DNA of 8,816 bases from Bifidobacterium breve. Its GTDB lineage: Bacteria; Bacteroidota; Bacteroidia; Chitinophagales; Chitinophagaceae. This document shows positions 1-6,905 of this stretch, piece after piece. Position 1 is the stretch's first letter. Every line of letters begins with the position of its first letter. The DNA lies in contig CALPJR020000023.1 in assembly GCA_943323935.2 (NCBI GenBank), positions 1-8,816 on the forward strand. Reading direction: 5' to 3'. The notes under the pieces were generated by a model. It saw only the letters and a program-made list of their open reading frames with translations. It made no database searches and was not told the DNA's origin. The translations under genes and the position numbers were made by a program.

Positions 1-149
1 AATGTATCTCATTGTCTGTATTGATAATTATAAATTCCTATTATACAGTACAAAAGTAATACAAACCTTAGGAGTTGTCTAATTTTTAGACAAACGGACA
101 TCCAATTGGCTGAACAGCTATGGGTGGGTATAAATGGCTTACCCTAAAT

Positions 150-1481
150 CTAGGAGGTCTTTTTATAATAAAATAGTCGATATATCACCAAAACGATCGC
201 TACTAAAATAACTGCAGTCAACGCAGAATAAGGCTTATCAATCACCACAGCAACAGCCACAAAAGCATATGCCAAAACAAAAATGGCTGCAAAAATGGGT
301 GTCCAACGCTTTAATCCTCCAGTGACAGCAGCATCTCCTTGGGCCTTGCGTCTTAAAATGAATAAAGTAGCAGCAGACGTACTCATGCCTAAACAATCTA
401 AAAAGATACTAAAACTCAATACGTCATCTACCCCCTTACCAAAAAAGGTGATCAACACCGTGGCAATGGCAAAAACGGTTAGTCCTGGAACCAATGCATC
501 CGTTTTAGCATGCTTTTTTTGAAATACTGCAGGCAATACTTTGTCCTCACTCATCGCATACATCACCCTTGGATTACTCATTAAAATTACATTCACATAA
601 GCAAGTACACTTAAGACCATCGCAAAATCAAATACTTTGGCACCTAATTTTCCAAACCATGCTTCAAATAAAAGCGACCCAATGGCATTGGCATTTTTAA
701 TATTATCAAAGCCAATCACTTTTACATAAGTATAGTTGATGGCTAAGTATAAAAATAAAACCAATAAAATACCAATCACAATGCCTCTTTGCATCGTCTT
801 AGCAGAACTTACTTCTGCACCAAAATTGATGGTTTGTTGATAGCCGCCGTAAGTAAAAAATACCGATACCAAACTCACTAGTAAAAGTAGCATACCATTG
901 GTACCATCGTACACATATACTTTACCATCATTGAATCCATGTGGTGCTACATTCACTCCTTTGAATAAAGAAGTTATGAGTAATAAAATCAAACTTATTT
1001 TTACAATCATCAACACGTTCTGTGTCCTACTACTTGTTTTTAATCCTAATAAATTGACGATATAAAATAATCCGACCGAAAATGAGGCGACACCAATATT
1101 GAACAAAGTGCCAGAAGGTCTTCCAAATAATAAATCACTTACATAATCTGCACCAATCAACGCGACTACTGCTAAAGAAGCTGCATTGCTAATTAAGATC
1201 AATACATTAATTGTAAAGCCAACACCAGGATGGTAACAATGTGCAAACACTTTATAATAACCACCCATCACAGGTAATCTTTGTCCAATTTCTGCATAGG
1301 TTAAAGCACCAAATAAAGCAATAATTCCACCAATGATCCATGCACTAAAAAAAATGAGTGGTGTGCCGGACTTTGCAGCAATTGTCGCTGGGGTTTTGAA
1401 AATGCCCATACCAATCACTAAGCTCACCACAATCATGGTTAAACTAAAAAAATTGATGCTTTGTTTTGCTTTAGTACTCAT
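150..1481 (-). CDS. APC-superfamily amino-acid permease
   Basis: This 443-residue protein is predicted to be an inner-membrane amino-acid transporter of the APC superfamily, LAT-like branch. Residues 10-32 form the first membrane helix and carry the family's unwound GMGIF motif (24-28), which in this family contacts the substrate's amino and carboxyl groups. The second helix region ends in Y-A-E (62-64), followed by P70 and G73-G74, the usual APC signature after helix 2. About twelve hydrophobic segments follow, and the sequence N-P-R-x-M-Y-A-M-S-x-D (roughly two thirds along) matches the conserved loop after helix 8. The length is normal for the family. The ATG at 1481 is the natural start, placing a short polar tail before helix 1. 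The gene is divergent from the riboswitch-controlled receptor and appears monocistronic in the window. Substrate cannot be told from sequence; exchange of amino acids or a neutral amino-acid symporter are both possible. Confidence 0.9.
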   Translation of the reverse strand: MSTKAKQSINFFSLTMIVVSLVIGMGIFKTPATIAAKSGTPLIFFSAWIIGGIIALFGALTYAEIGQRLPVMGGYYKVFAHCYHPGVGFTINVLILISNAASLAVVALIGADYVSDLLFGRPSGTLFNIGVASFSVGLFYIVNLLGLKTSSRTQNVLMIVKISLILLLITSLFKGVNVAPHGFNDGKVYVYDGTNGMLLLLVSLVSVFFTYGGYQQTINFGAEVSSAKTMQRGIVIGILLVLFLYLAINYTYVKVIGFDNIKNANAIGSLLFEAWFGKLGAKVFDFAMVLSVLAYVNVILMSNPRVMYAMSEDKVLPAVFQKKHAKTDALVPGLTVFAIATVLITFFGKGVDDVLSFSIFLDCLGMSTSAATLFILRRKAQGDAAVTGGLKRWTPIFAAIFVLAYAFVAVAVVIDKPYSALTAVILVAIVLVIYRLFYYKKTS

Positions 1482-1508
1482 ATGAAATATTTAAACTTTT
1501 CTTAAATA

Positions 1509-1542
1509 TAAATATATCAACTTATTGGGAGTTTTCAACAAA
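1509..1542 (-). promoter_or_regulatory. candidate Bacteroidota promoter of the permease
   Basis: On the minus strand a TTTG (complement of 1539-1542) is followed after 22 bases by TATATTTA (complement of 1509-1516). The consensus in this phylum is TTTG, 17-23 bases, TAnnTTTG, so only the last base of the -7 box deviates. The box lies about 27 bases upstream of the permease ATG. The region is very AT-rich, so a chance match is quite possible. Confidence 0.35.
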
Positions 1543-1581
1543 GGGTTGATAATTAAATAGATCTCCTATTTTAAAAGAGAA

Positions 1582-1589
1582 TAAGTTTG
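1582..1589 (+). promoter_or_regulatory. -7 promoter box for the riboswitch-btuB transcript
   Basis: TAAGTTTG is a perfect match to the Bacteroidota -7 element TAnnTTTG. It ends three bases before the first pairing base of the riboswitch (1592), which is where the transcript should begin. No TTTG is visible 17-23 bases upstream (bases 1555-1564 are AT-rich without it), so the -33 half is weak or missing. Transcription would start at about 1593-1596 and could trim a few bases from the outer end of the P1 stem. Confidence 0.5.
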
Positions 1590-1591
1590 TG

Positions 1592-1752
1592 CTTGATTAG
1601 GTTCATGCAAATGATTAAAAGGGAATCCTGTTCAAACCAGGAGCTATTCCCGTAGCTGTAAGTTCGATGCAAAAGCATTAAGTCAGATCCACTGAAGCAA
1701 TTTGGGAAGGATGACTTTGAGAAGAACGAGCCAGAAGACCTGCCTGATTAAG
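1592..1752 (+). ncRNA. cobalamin (B12) riboswitch aptamer
   Basis: The element binds adenosylcobalamin or a related corrinoid and lowers expression of the downstream receptor. The diagnostic B12 box GAGCCAGAAGACCTGCC is at 1728-1744. Other conserved blocks appear in the right order: TAAAAGGGAAT (1616-1626), ATTCCCGTAGCTGTAA (1646-1661), CCACTG (1689-1694) and GGGAAGG (1704-1710). P1 is formed by 1592-1601 with 1743-1752, ten pairs including two G-U. GGGAAT (1621-1626) pairs with ATTCCC (1646-1651), enclosing a small hairpin TCCTG/CAGGA. A further hairpin, ATGC-AAAA-GCAT, is at 1667-1678. All core elements are intact. The downstream BtuB-like receptor is the expected regulated gene, which agrees with the call. 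Confidence 0.95.
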
Positions 1753-1894
1753 AAGAAATCAACAGCTTTCGGGTAAAAAGCAAGGATTGTAAAAAATTAA
1801 GCGCGGGGTTATACGATCACCCTACTTAATCAATTATGGTTCTCTTATTCCAGGAAGCTCATTGTTCACTCAGTAAAATGAAAAAAACAAAACA
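1753..1894 (+). promoter_or_regulatory. riboswitch expression platform / btuB leader
   Basis: This stretch links the B12 aptamer to the btuB start and seems to hold two foldable elements. First, a long interrupted hairpin at 1785-1835: GATTG with CAATT, ATTAAG (1796-1801) with CTTAAT (1825-1830), and GGGGT (1805-1809) with ACCCT (1819-1823), loop 1810-1818. It has no T-run after it, so it is not an intrinsic terminator; it could be the platform hairpin that docks on the aptamer. Second, GCTCATTGTT (1857-1866) is exactly complementary to AACAATGAGC (1891-1900), which contains the btuB start codon. The platform therefore looks translational, not transcriptional. Which element responds to ligand is inference. 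Confidence 0.6.
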
Positions 1895-1900
1895 ATGAGC
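1857..1900 (+). promoter_or_regulatory. start-codon sequestering hairpin of btuB
   Basis: A perfect ten-base inverted repeat (1857-1866 with 1891-1900, loop of 24 bases) places the btuB ATG at 1895-1897 inside the right arm. Formation of the stem should block initiation. The left arm can alternatively pair at six of seven bases with AACGAGC (1725-1731), which overlaps the start of the B12 box, offering a possible mutually exclusive fold. The pairing is read directly; the switching role is inferred. Confidence 0.5.
1878..1898 (+). CDS. possible six-codon leader peptide MKKTKQ
   Basis: An ATG at 1878 opens a six-codon frame ending in TGA at 1896-1898. That TGA overlaps the btuB ATG in an ATGA arrangement, the usual geometry for translational coupling. 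The frame lies in the loop and right arm of the start-codon hairpin, so a ribosome translating it would melt the stem. No Shine-Dalgarno sequence is placed properly for it, but the A-rich context suits Bacteroidota initiation. Such a short ORF can arise by chance in A-rich DNA. Confidence 0.25.
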   Translation: MKKTKQ

Positions 1901-3826
1901 AAAAAAATCATCGCGCTCTCGGTGTGCTTTATCGCCACCATGCCCCTTGTCTTTGGGCAACAAAAAGACAGCCTTCAAAAAAGCTCAAACGCCTCTCAGT
2001 TGGAGGATGTGATTGTGACTGCCAATAAAATTGAGCAGAAACAGGATGGTACCAGTAAAGTCATCACCGTAATTACTGCTGCTCAAATTCAGCAAAATGC
2101 TGGCAGAACCATTGCACAATTATTAAATGAACAAGCAGGATTAAGCCTGCCAGGTGCATTAAGTAATTTAGGGACTGTGCCTAGTATTTACATGCGCGGT
2201 GCTGCTTCTGGAAGAACATTAATTTTACTAGACGGCGCTCCTGTAGGCGACCCATCCATGATTAGCAATGAATTTGATTTGAACTTAGTGCCACTGAATC
2301 AGGTGGAGCGTATTGAAATTTTAAAAGGTGCACAGAGTACACTTTATGGTTCGGACGCCATTGGTGGCGTGATCAATATTATTACAAAATCAAAAAGCGG
2401 AGCTGGAGGTGGATTTAGTTATGGTAGCTATGGAACTAAACAAGGTAATTTTCAATTCAATAGTAATTTTAAAAAACTAGATGTTGCGATTGGTTTTGAA
2501 AATCAAAATGCAGATGGATTTTCATCTGCAAAGGATATTACCAATAATAAAAATTTTGACAAGGATGGCTATCGAAACAATAGTTTTTTTGTAAAAGCAA
2601 AATACCAGATTGACTCACTTTGGAATTTGCAATTGTCTAGTAGAAAGACTTCATATACTTCTGCAATAGATTATGGTGGTTTTATGGATGACAGAGACAA
2701 TGAATTCAAAAATGCCACTACCATGAGTGGTTTGGTCTTAAAATATAAAAAAGCAAAAACTAATTTTCAATTTCAATACCAGTATACCACACAGGACAGG
2801 ACTTACTTCAATGATAGTGCCGACAGAAAGTATATCATTTTTGAAAACAACCAATATGCTGGTACAACGCATTTTGCAGATGCCTTTTTATCTACGCCAA
2901 TTCATAAAAATATTCAATGGATTATTGGGACAGATTTTAGATATGGATCTTACAATCAAATCTACGAATCCATTAGTCAATGGGGCCCTTACAATGATAT
3001 ATTTAGAGATACATTTCAATTTCAAAATGCCATTTATACATCAGCTTTGATCAATGACGATGCAAAAAAATGGTTGCTTGAATTAGGTGCTAGATACAAT
3101 AACCACAATCGTTTTGGCAATAACCAAACATTTACATTCAACCCATCTTATGCATTGAGTGATCAAGTAAGATTGATTGCGAGTGTATCCACTGGATTTA
3201 AGGCGCCATCACTTTATCAGTTGAGTTACAATGATCAATTAAATGCAGAAACATCTTTTAATACTGAATTTGGAATTTCATTCAGAAAAGGACAAGTATT
3301 TGCTAGAGCAGTTTACTATAACAGAAATATTAAAAATGGTATTGACTACAATTATATTGACTATAATTTTTTCAATTTTATTCAACAAAAAGTGAATGGT
3401 TTAGAAATTGAGATTCAACATCCAATCAATGAGCAGCATCATTTTTCATTGAACTATACTTTAATGAATGGACAAGAGACCAATCAAAACAGAATCACCA
3501 CAACTGATACAGTTACTTATAATTATTTATTGAAGCGTCCAACACATAGTTTGAACGCACAATGGAATTATACCATCAATAATAAATGGAATACAAGTTT
3601 AACTGGAAGATTTATTAGCGAGCGCAAAGACGTAGGCGGATACGCAAGTCCTGATGTGACATTAGGATATTATACCTTATTGAACGCGAACATTCAATAC
3701 AAATGGAGTAAGCGCGTTCTTGTATTTGCAAATGGACAAAATCTATTGAACGACAATTTTACTGAAGTCAATGGTTATAATACGATTGGCAGAATGCTTC
3801 AATTTGGGATACGACTTCAGTTTTAA
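1895..3826 (+). CDS. btuB: BtuB-like TonB-dependent outer-membrane corrinoid receptor
   Basis: This 643-residue protein should import cobalamin or other corrinoids across the outer membrane using TonB energy. Residues 1-22 are a signal peptide ending in F-G-Q. The TonB box EDVIVTANK is at 37-45. The plug domain (about 50-165) contains the MRG...RTLILLDG motif (100-114) and the closing RIEILKGAQSTLYGSDAIGGVINI block (139-162). The rest is a 22-strand beta-barrel ending in a terminal phenylalanine (LQF), the signal for Bam-dependent insertion. Length is close to E. coli BtuB. The B12 riboswitch directly upstream is strong evidence for the substrate. The ATG at 1895 is chosen because it yields the signal peptide; it overlaps the stop of a tiny leader ORF. 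No periplasmic binding protein or ABC transporter genes follow, so the inner-membrane import step must be encoded elsewhere. Confidence 0.92.
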   Translation: MSKKIIALSVCFIATMPLVFGQQKDSLQKSSNASQLEDVIVTANKIEQKQDGTSKVITVITAAQIQQNAGRTIAQLLNEQAGLSLPGALSNLGTVPSIYMRGAASGRTLILLDGAPVGDPSMISNEFDLNLVPLNQVERIEILKGAQSTLYGSDAIGGVINIITKSKSGAGGGFSYGSYGTKQGNFQFNSNFKKLDVAIGFENQNADGFSSAKDITNNKNFDKDGYRNNSFFVKAKYQIDSLWNLQLSSRKTSYTSAIDYGGFMDDRDNEFKNATTMSGLVLKYKKAKTNFQFQYQYTTQDRTYFNDSADRKYIIFENNQYAGTTHFADAFLSTPIHKNIQWIIGTDFRYGSYNQIYESISQWGPYNDIFRDTFQFQNAIYTSALINDDAKKWLLELGARYNNHNRFGNNQTFTFNPSYALSDQVRLIASVSTGFKAPSLYQLSYNDQLNAETSFNTEFGISFRKGQVFARAVYYNRNIKNGIDYNYIDYNFFNFIQQKVNGLEIEIQHPINEQHHFSLNYTLMNGQETNQNRITTTDTVTYNYLLKRPTHSLNAQWNYTINNKWNTSLTGRFISERKDVGGYASPDVTLGYYTLLNANIQYKWSKRVLVFANGQNLLNDNFTEVNGYNTIGRMLQFGIRLQF

Positions 3827-3916
3827 TGAAATGTATCAATATAATACCATTTGGTGGGTGGTATAAAAATTTATTGTTAACCAAGCTTTGGCTGAGTCAA
3901 TTGCGTTAGTAAATCT

Positions 3917-3950
3917 AAAAAAGCTTTGTATCTTCATACAAAGCTTTTTT
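3917..3950 (+). terminator. intrinsic terminator after btuB
   Basis: A perfect 15-bp stem (3917-3931 with 3936-3950) closes on a CTTC loop, and the right arm ends in six T. The stem is AT-rich, with only three G-C pairs, but long. It lies 91 bases after the btuB stop and ends one base before the ATG of the marC-like gene. Because the sequence is symmetrical it could also act on the minus strand, where no gene needs it. Confidence 0.7.
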
Positions 3951-4529
3951 ATGGGATTTAAAATAGATGAACTACTTACAATTGTTTTTACATTATTCGC
4001 CGTGATTGATATCGTGGGCTCTATACCACTATTGATTGCAATGAAAGAAAAATCGGGTGCCATAAAATCGCTTAAAGTGACCCTAATTTCAGGTGCACTT
4101 ATGATCTTGTTTTTATTTTTAGGAAAACCTTTTTTACAATTATTAGGCTTAGACGTTAAATCATTTGCAGTGGGTGGCTCGATTGTAATATTTCTATTAG
4201 GATTAGAAATGGTTTTAGGTCATGAAATATTTAAAGGCGATAAAAATGCGCAGTCTGGCGCAGTTGTTCCCATTGCATTCCCGATCATTGCCGGAAGCGG
4301 AACATTGACTACCATTATGTCACTAAAAGCCAATTTTGAAGAAGCTTATATACTTGGAGGGATTTTAGTCAACTTAATTATTGTCTACCTTGTTTTAAAA
4401 TCACTCAATTTCATTGAACGTATGCTAGGCCCTGGTGGACTATTGGCAGTGCGTAAATTCTTTGGCGTCATCTTGTTAGCGATTGCTGTAAAGATCTTCT
4501 CTAGTAATATAAGCGCACTAAAAAGATAA
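3951..4529 (+). CDS. MarC/UPF0056 family integral membrane protein
   Basis: The protein (192 residues from this start) belongs to the MarC family of inner-membrane proteins with about six transmembrane helices. Despite the name, MarC itself has no confirmed role in antibiotic resistance, and the family's substrate is unknown. The first helix carries FAVIDIVGSIPLL, the family's D-x-x-G-x-x-P element in its usual Bacteroidota variant. The second half holds FPIIAGSGTLTTIMSL, the family's repeated P-x-x-x-G-x-G motif, followed by two further hydrophobic helices. The frame is open back to a TTG at 3888, but that extension would only translate a terminator hairpin, so the ATG at 3951 is preferred; it gives the normal family length. 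The gene converges on the receptor at 4610-6832, with a shared terminator between them. Confidence 0.88.
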   Translation: MGFKIDELLTIVFTLFAVIDIVGSIPLLIAMKEKSGAIKSLKVTLISGALMILFLFLGKPFLQLLGLDVKSFAVGGSIVIFLLGLEMVLGHEIFKGDKNAQSGAVVPIAFPIIAGSGTLTTIMSLKANFEEAYILGGILVNLIIVYLVLKSLNFIERMLGPGGLLAVRKFFGVILLAIAVKIFSSNISALKR

Positions 4530-4556
4530 AATCATAGCTATTCTTTAACCTAATTT

Positions 4557-4592
4557 AAAAAGGGTTAGCCCAAATTGAGCTAACCCTTTTTT
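4557..4592. terminator. bidirectional terminator between convergent genes
   Basis: AAAAAGGGTTAGC (4557-4569) pairs perfectly with GCTAACCCTTTTT (4579-4591), loop of nine bases. The plus-strand right arm ends in a T-run and so does the minus-strand copy, so it serves both the MarC-like gene (stop 4529) and the receptor (stop 4610). This is the strongest terminator in the window. Confidence 0.88.
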
Positions 4593-4609
4593 ATGAAAGT
4601 ATTTTTGGC

Positions 4610-6832
4610 TTAGAAACTATACCTGGCTTGAACTATGTAATTTCTGCCTAATGCAGAAATGCCACTCGCAAAATAACGATAATTTAAGTCTGCAATATTT
4701 TCAATTTGAAAACTGAAATTTAATTTTTTACTTGCTTGATAGTTTGTGTTGATATTCCAAATTTGCCAAGCTGGCATACCATCCTTAGTCGCATAAATTT
4801 GATTGTCTTCCCCACTAGCACTATACTCTTCGATACGCTTCCACCCATTAAATACAGTAAACAATTCTGCAGAAAACTTTTTTACATCATGCTTTAATCC
4901 TACTCTGCCATAGGTTGGAGGAATATGGTCTAAAGGCAATGCTGTATTCAATCCGTCTAGTTTACGATCAGCATAGTTCCCGCGCGTATAGGTATAGGTA
5001 GCAGCCAATATTGTATTAGGCGTAAAGTTGACAGATCCATTGACATTGAATCCATAAACAACAGCCTTGGCTTTGTTTTGCGAAGCATACACATCACTCA
5101 TAATACCTTGATATAGGATCTTACTTGCATTGTTCCATTTAAAATTGTCAACTACCAATGCATTTTTAAACCAGGTATAAAACAAAGATGCACCAATGCT
5201 ATAGCTAGATGTGGTTTTAGAAACATTCAACTCTGTATTGTAGGTATACTCAGGTTTTAAATCCTTATTTGGAACAACGACATAACCGGTTCTAGTATCA
5301 AATACTTTTGTTAAGTCATCCACATTCGGCGCTCTAAATCCACTACTAAAACCAAAAGCAACTCTGAATCCATCTGTACCATTGTAAGCCATGCCTAAAT
5401 TACCCGTCATGGCAGTGTTGTTTTGATTGGCATCTGTGAATGGAAAATGCATGAGTGCTGTGTCTTTGAAATTGGCATTCAATTGCACATTGTTTAAACG
5501 CAAACCACTATTCAACACCCAATTCCTTTTTAAAAATTGAGTATGTTGCGCATATATCGCATAATTAGTCATATTGGTAGGCCCATCACTATACCTAGTC
5601 GCAATAGCGCTTCGAGCATTGGTTGTAATATTATTGCGATAGGCAGTAGAACCCACATTATTGTAATAAGACTCCACACCAATATGCAAATCACCAGAGG
5701 CATCCTGGTGTAAGAGGTCTACATTGAAACCAAACATATCCACTTTCTCAAATCTATAGTCCTTGTTATTGGATTTGAATCTTCTTGTTATTCTACTTTC
5801 TTCAAGGTGCTGGTAATTCAGATTCGTAGTCATTTTTTGAAAATACCCATTCAAATTTGATTTAGTTAATTTATAACCAACCATATTACGCACCTGTGGC
5901 CCATAATACCATTCAGCAAATACAGGTAAGCCATTACTCGTTTCTGTTAGACGATCATAGCGATTGATATCAGAAGAATTAGAGATTTGTATATTCAATA
6001 GATGCTCAGTGTTTTCATTCGGTTTGAACAATACTTTTTGCAACAAATCTGTTTGCGTATACCCACTTAGTTTTTGGATATTCACTGATGCACTATTGTC
6101 CTTCATCACATCTGTATTGTTTTCACGTACTACATAAAATAATCTTTTACCAAAATCTGGATAGGCCGCAGATCTTTGATTACCCTGACGCATATCGCCA
6201 AAACTACTATTGGTGAAGGAAGTAAGATAAGCCCATTTGTTATTGGCAATATTGATGTCAATATGTTGGCGGTTTTCATTTTGCCCATTGCCGTATCGAT
6301 ACACTAGATTACCATTGATCATCCAAGGTGCATTTTTAGAAACTACATTAGAAATGAATAATTGTGGCTGTTTAGTATATAAATTAACCACACCACCCAA
6401 TGCATCACTTCCATACATAGTAGAACTTGGACCATACAAAATCTCAACACGGTCCAAAATCATATTGTCCACCGTGATGATATTTTGTAAATGACCAGCT
6501 CTGAAAATCGCACTGTTCATACGAATTCCATCTACCATCAATAATACCCTACTCGCCTCAAATCCTCTCACCACAGGGCTTCCACCACCTGCTTGACTTT
6601 TTTGAACAAAGACCTGACCAGAGGCTGTTAAGATATCTGCCGTATTAGCCTGCTGTTGAAGCAATACTTTATCGGTTAAGGCAACCACCCTTTGTACGAT
6701 ATTTTTAGAAAGTGTTGGGAACTTATTAGCATAAATCACGACGTCTTTTAATTGCTTCGTCGTGGTATCAGATTGCGCCAAAAGATCCAAACTCATACTA
6801 AAAAATACCAGTACGCTTATTATTAAACGCAT
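4610..6832 (-). CDS. TonB-dependent outer-membrane receptor, heme/siderophore-type
   Basis: This 740-residue protein is an outer-membrane active-transport receptor. Residues 1-20 form a signal peptide (L-L-A-Q). A TonB box DVVIYANK is at 30-37. The plug domain (about 45-160) contains VVRGFEASRVLLMVDGIR (87-104) and VEILYGPSSTMYGSDALGGVVNL. The remainder is a beta-barrel ending in a terminal aromatic, R-Y-S-F. Near residue 498 there is F-R-A-P-N, and about 22 residues later P-N-K-D-L-K-P-E, which resemble the FRAP and NPDL boxes of heme/hemoglobin receptors. The histidine usual between those boxes is absent, and such boxes also occur in other receptors, so the substrate is open: heme, a siderophore or a metal complex. 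No heme-binding lipoprotein gene is adjacent. The ATG at 6832 gives a clean signal peptide. The only same-strand neighbour is the small exported protein 73 bases upstream. Confidence 0.88.
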   Translation of the reverse strand: MRLIISVLVFFSMSLDLLAQSDTTTKQLKDVVIYANKFPTLSKNIVQRVVALTDKVLLQQQANTADILTASGQVFVQKSQAGGGSPVVRGFEASRVLLMVDGIRMNSAIFRAGHLQNIITVDNMILDRVEILYGPSSTMYGSDALGGVVNLYTKQPQLFISNVVSKNAPWMINGNLVYRYGNGQNENRQHIDINIANNKWAYLTSFTNSSFGDMRQGNQRSAAYPDFGKRLFYVVRENNTDVMKDNSASVNIQKLSGYTQTDLLQKVLFKPNENTEHLLNIQISNSSDINRYDRLTETSNGLPVFAEWYYGPQVRNMVGYKLTKSNLNGYFQKMTTNLNYQHLEESRITRRFKSNNKDYRFEKVDMFGFNVDLLHQDASGDLHIGVESYYNNVGSTAYRNNITTNARSAIATRYSDGPTNMTNYAIYAQHTQFLKRNWVLNSGLRLNNVQLNANFKDTALMHFPFTDANQNNTAMTGNLGMAYNGTDGFRVAFGFSSGFRAPNVDDLTKVFDTRTGYVVVPNKDLKPEYTYNTELNVSKTTSSYSIGASLFYTWFKNALVVDNFKWNNASKILYQGIMSDVYASQNKAKAVVYGFNVNGSVNFTPNTILAATYTYTRGNYADRKLDGLNTALPLDHIPPTYGRVGLKHDVKKFSAELFTVFNGWKRIEEYSASGEDNQIYATKDGMPAWQIWNINTNYQASKKLNFSFQIENIADLNYRYFASGISALGRNYIVQARYSF

Positions 6833-6860
6833 TTAATATAATTTAAATGAAAATGAAAAA

Positions 6861-6892
6861 TCAATCAAATAGCGCATGGCCCATTTGATTGA
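6861..6892 (-). terminator. terminator-like hairpin between the small exported gene and the receptor
   Basis: TCAATCAAAT (6861-6870) pairs perfectly with ATTTGATTGA (6883-6892) around a 12-base loop. On the minus strand the stem is followed by TTTTTCATTTTCATTT, a T-rich tail; the plus-strand side has none, so it acts only on minus-strand transcripts. It lies 14 bases after the stop of the 190-residue gene and 28 bases before the receptor ATG. It would terminate or attenuate read-through from the small gene into the receptor gene. The stem has few G-C pairs, so strength is uncertain. Confidence 0.5.
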
Positions 6893-6905
6893 ACTGTCTT
6901 ATGTA

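Noticed and set aside
75..93. 8-bp inverted repeat TTGTCTAA/TTAGACAA downstream of the permease
   Set aside because: It could be a weak terminator or an operator, but there is no T-run on the minus strand and no neighbouring gene start in the window to attach it to; the rest of 1-149 shows nothing convincing.
126..144. GGGTA/TACCC repeat right after the permease stop
   Set aside because: A five-base stem with a nine-base loop and no T-run is within chance expectation.
283..522. Plus-strand open frame opposite the permease
   Set aside because: It lies wholly antisense to a clearly conserved APC permease and its translation shows no domain or signal; a shadow frame.
2811..3050. Alternative plus-strand frame inside btuB
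   Set aside because: Out-of-frame shadow of the beta-barrel coding region.
3844..3864. Short inverted repeat ATACCA/TGGTAT just after btuB as a terminator
   Set aside because: Only six pairs, a nine-base loop and no T-run; the 15-bp hairpin at 3917-3950 is a much better terminator.
3888..3950. TTG-initiated 21-residue extension of the MarC-like protein
   Set aside because: The extension is encoded by the terminator hairpin, gives no family similarity, and the ATG at 3951 yields the normal family length.
3836..4063. Minus-strand frame overlapping the 5' end of the MarC-like gene
   Set aside because: It is antisense to recognised family motifs and to the terminator hairpin; composition only.
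6237..6494. Plus-strand frame opposite the second receptor's plug region
   Set aside because: Antisense to the conserved TonB plug motifs; no independent support.
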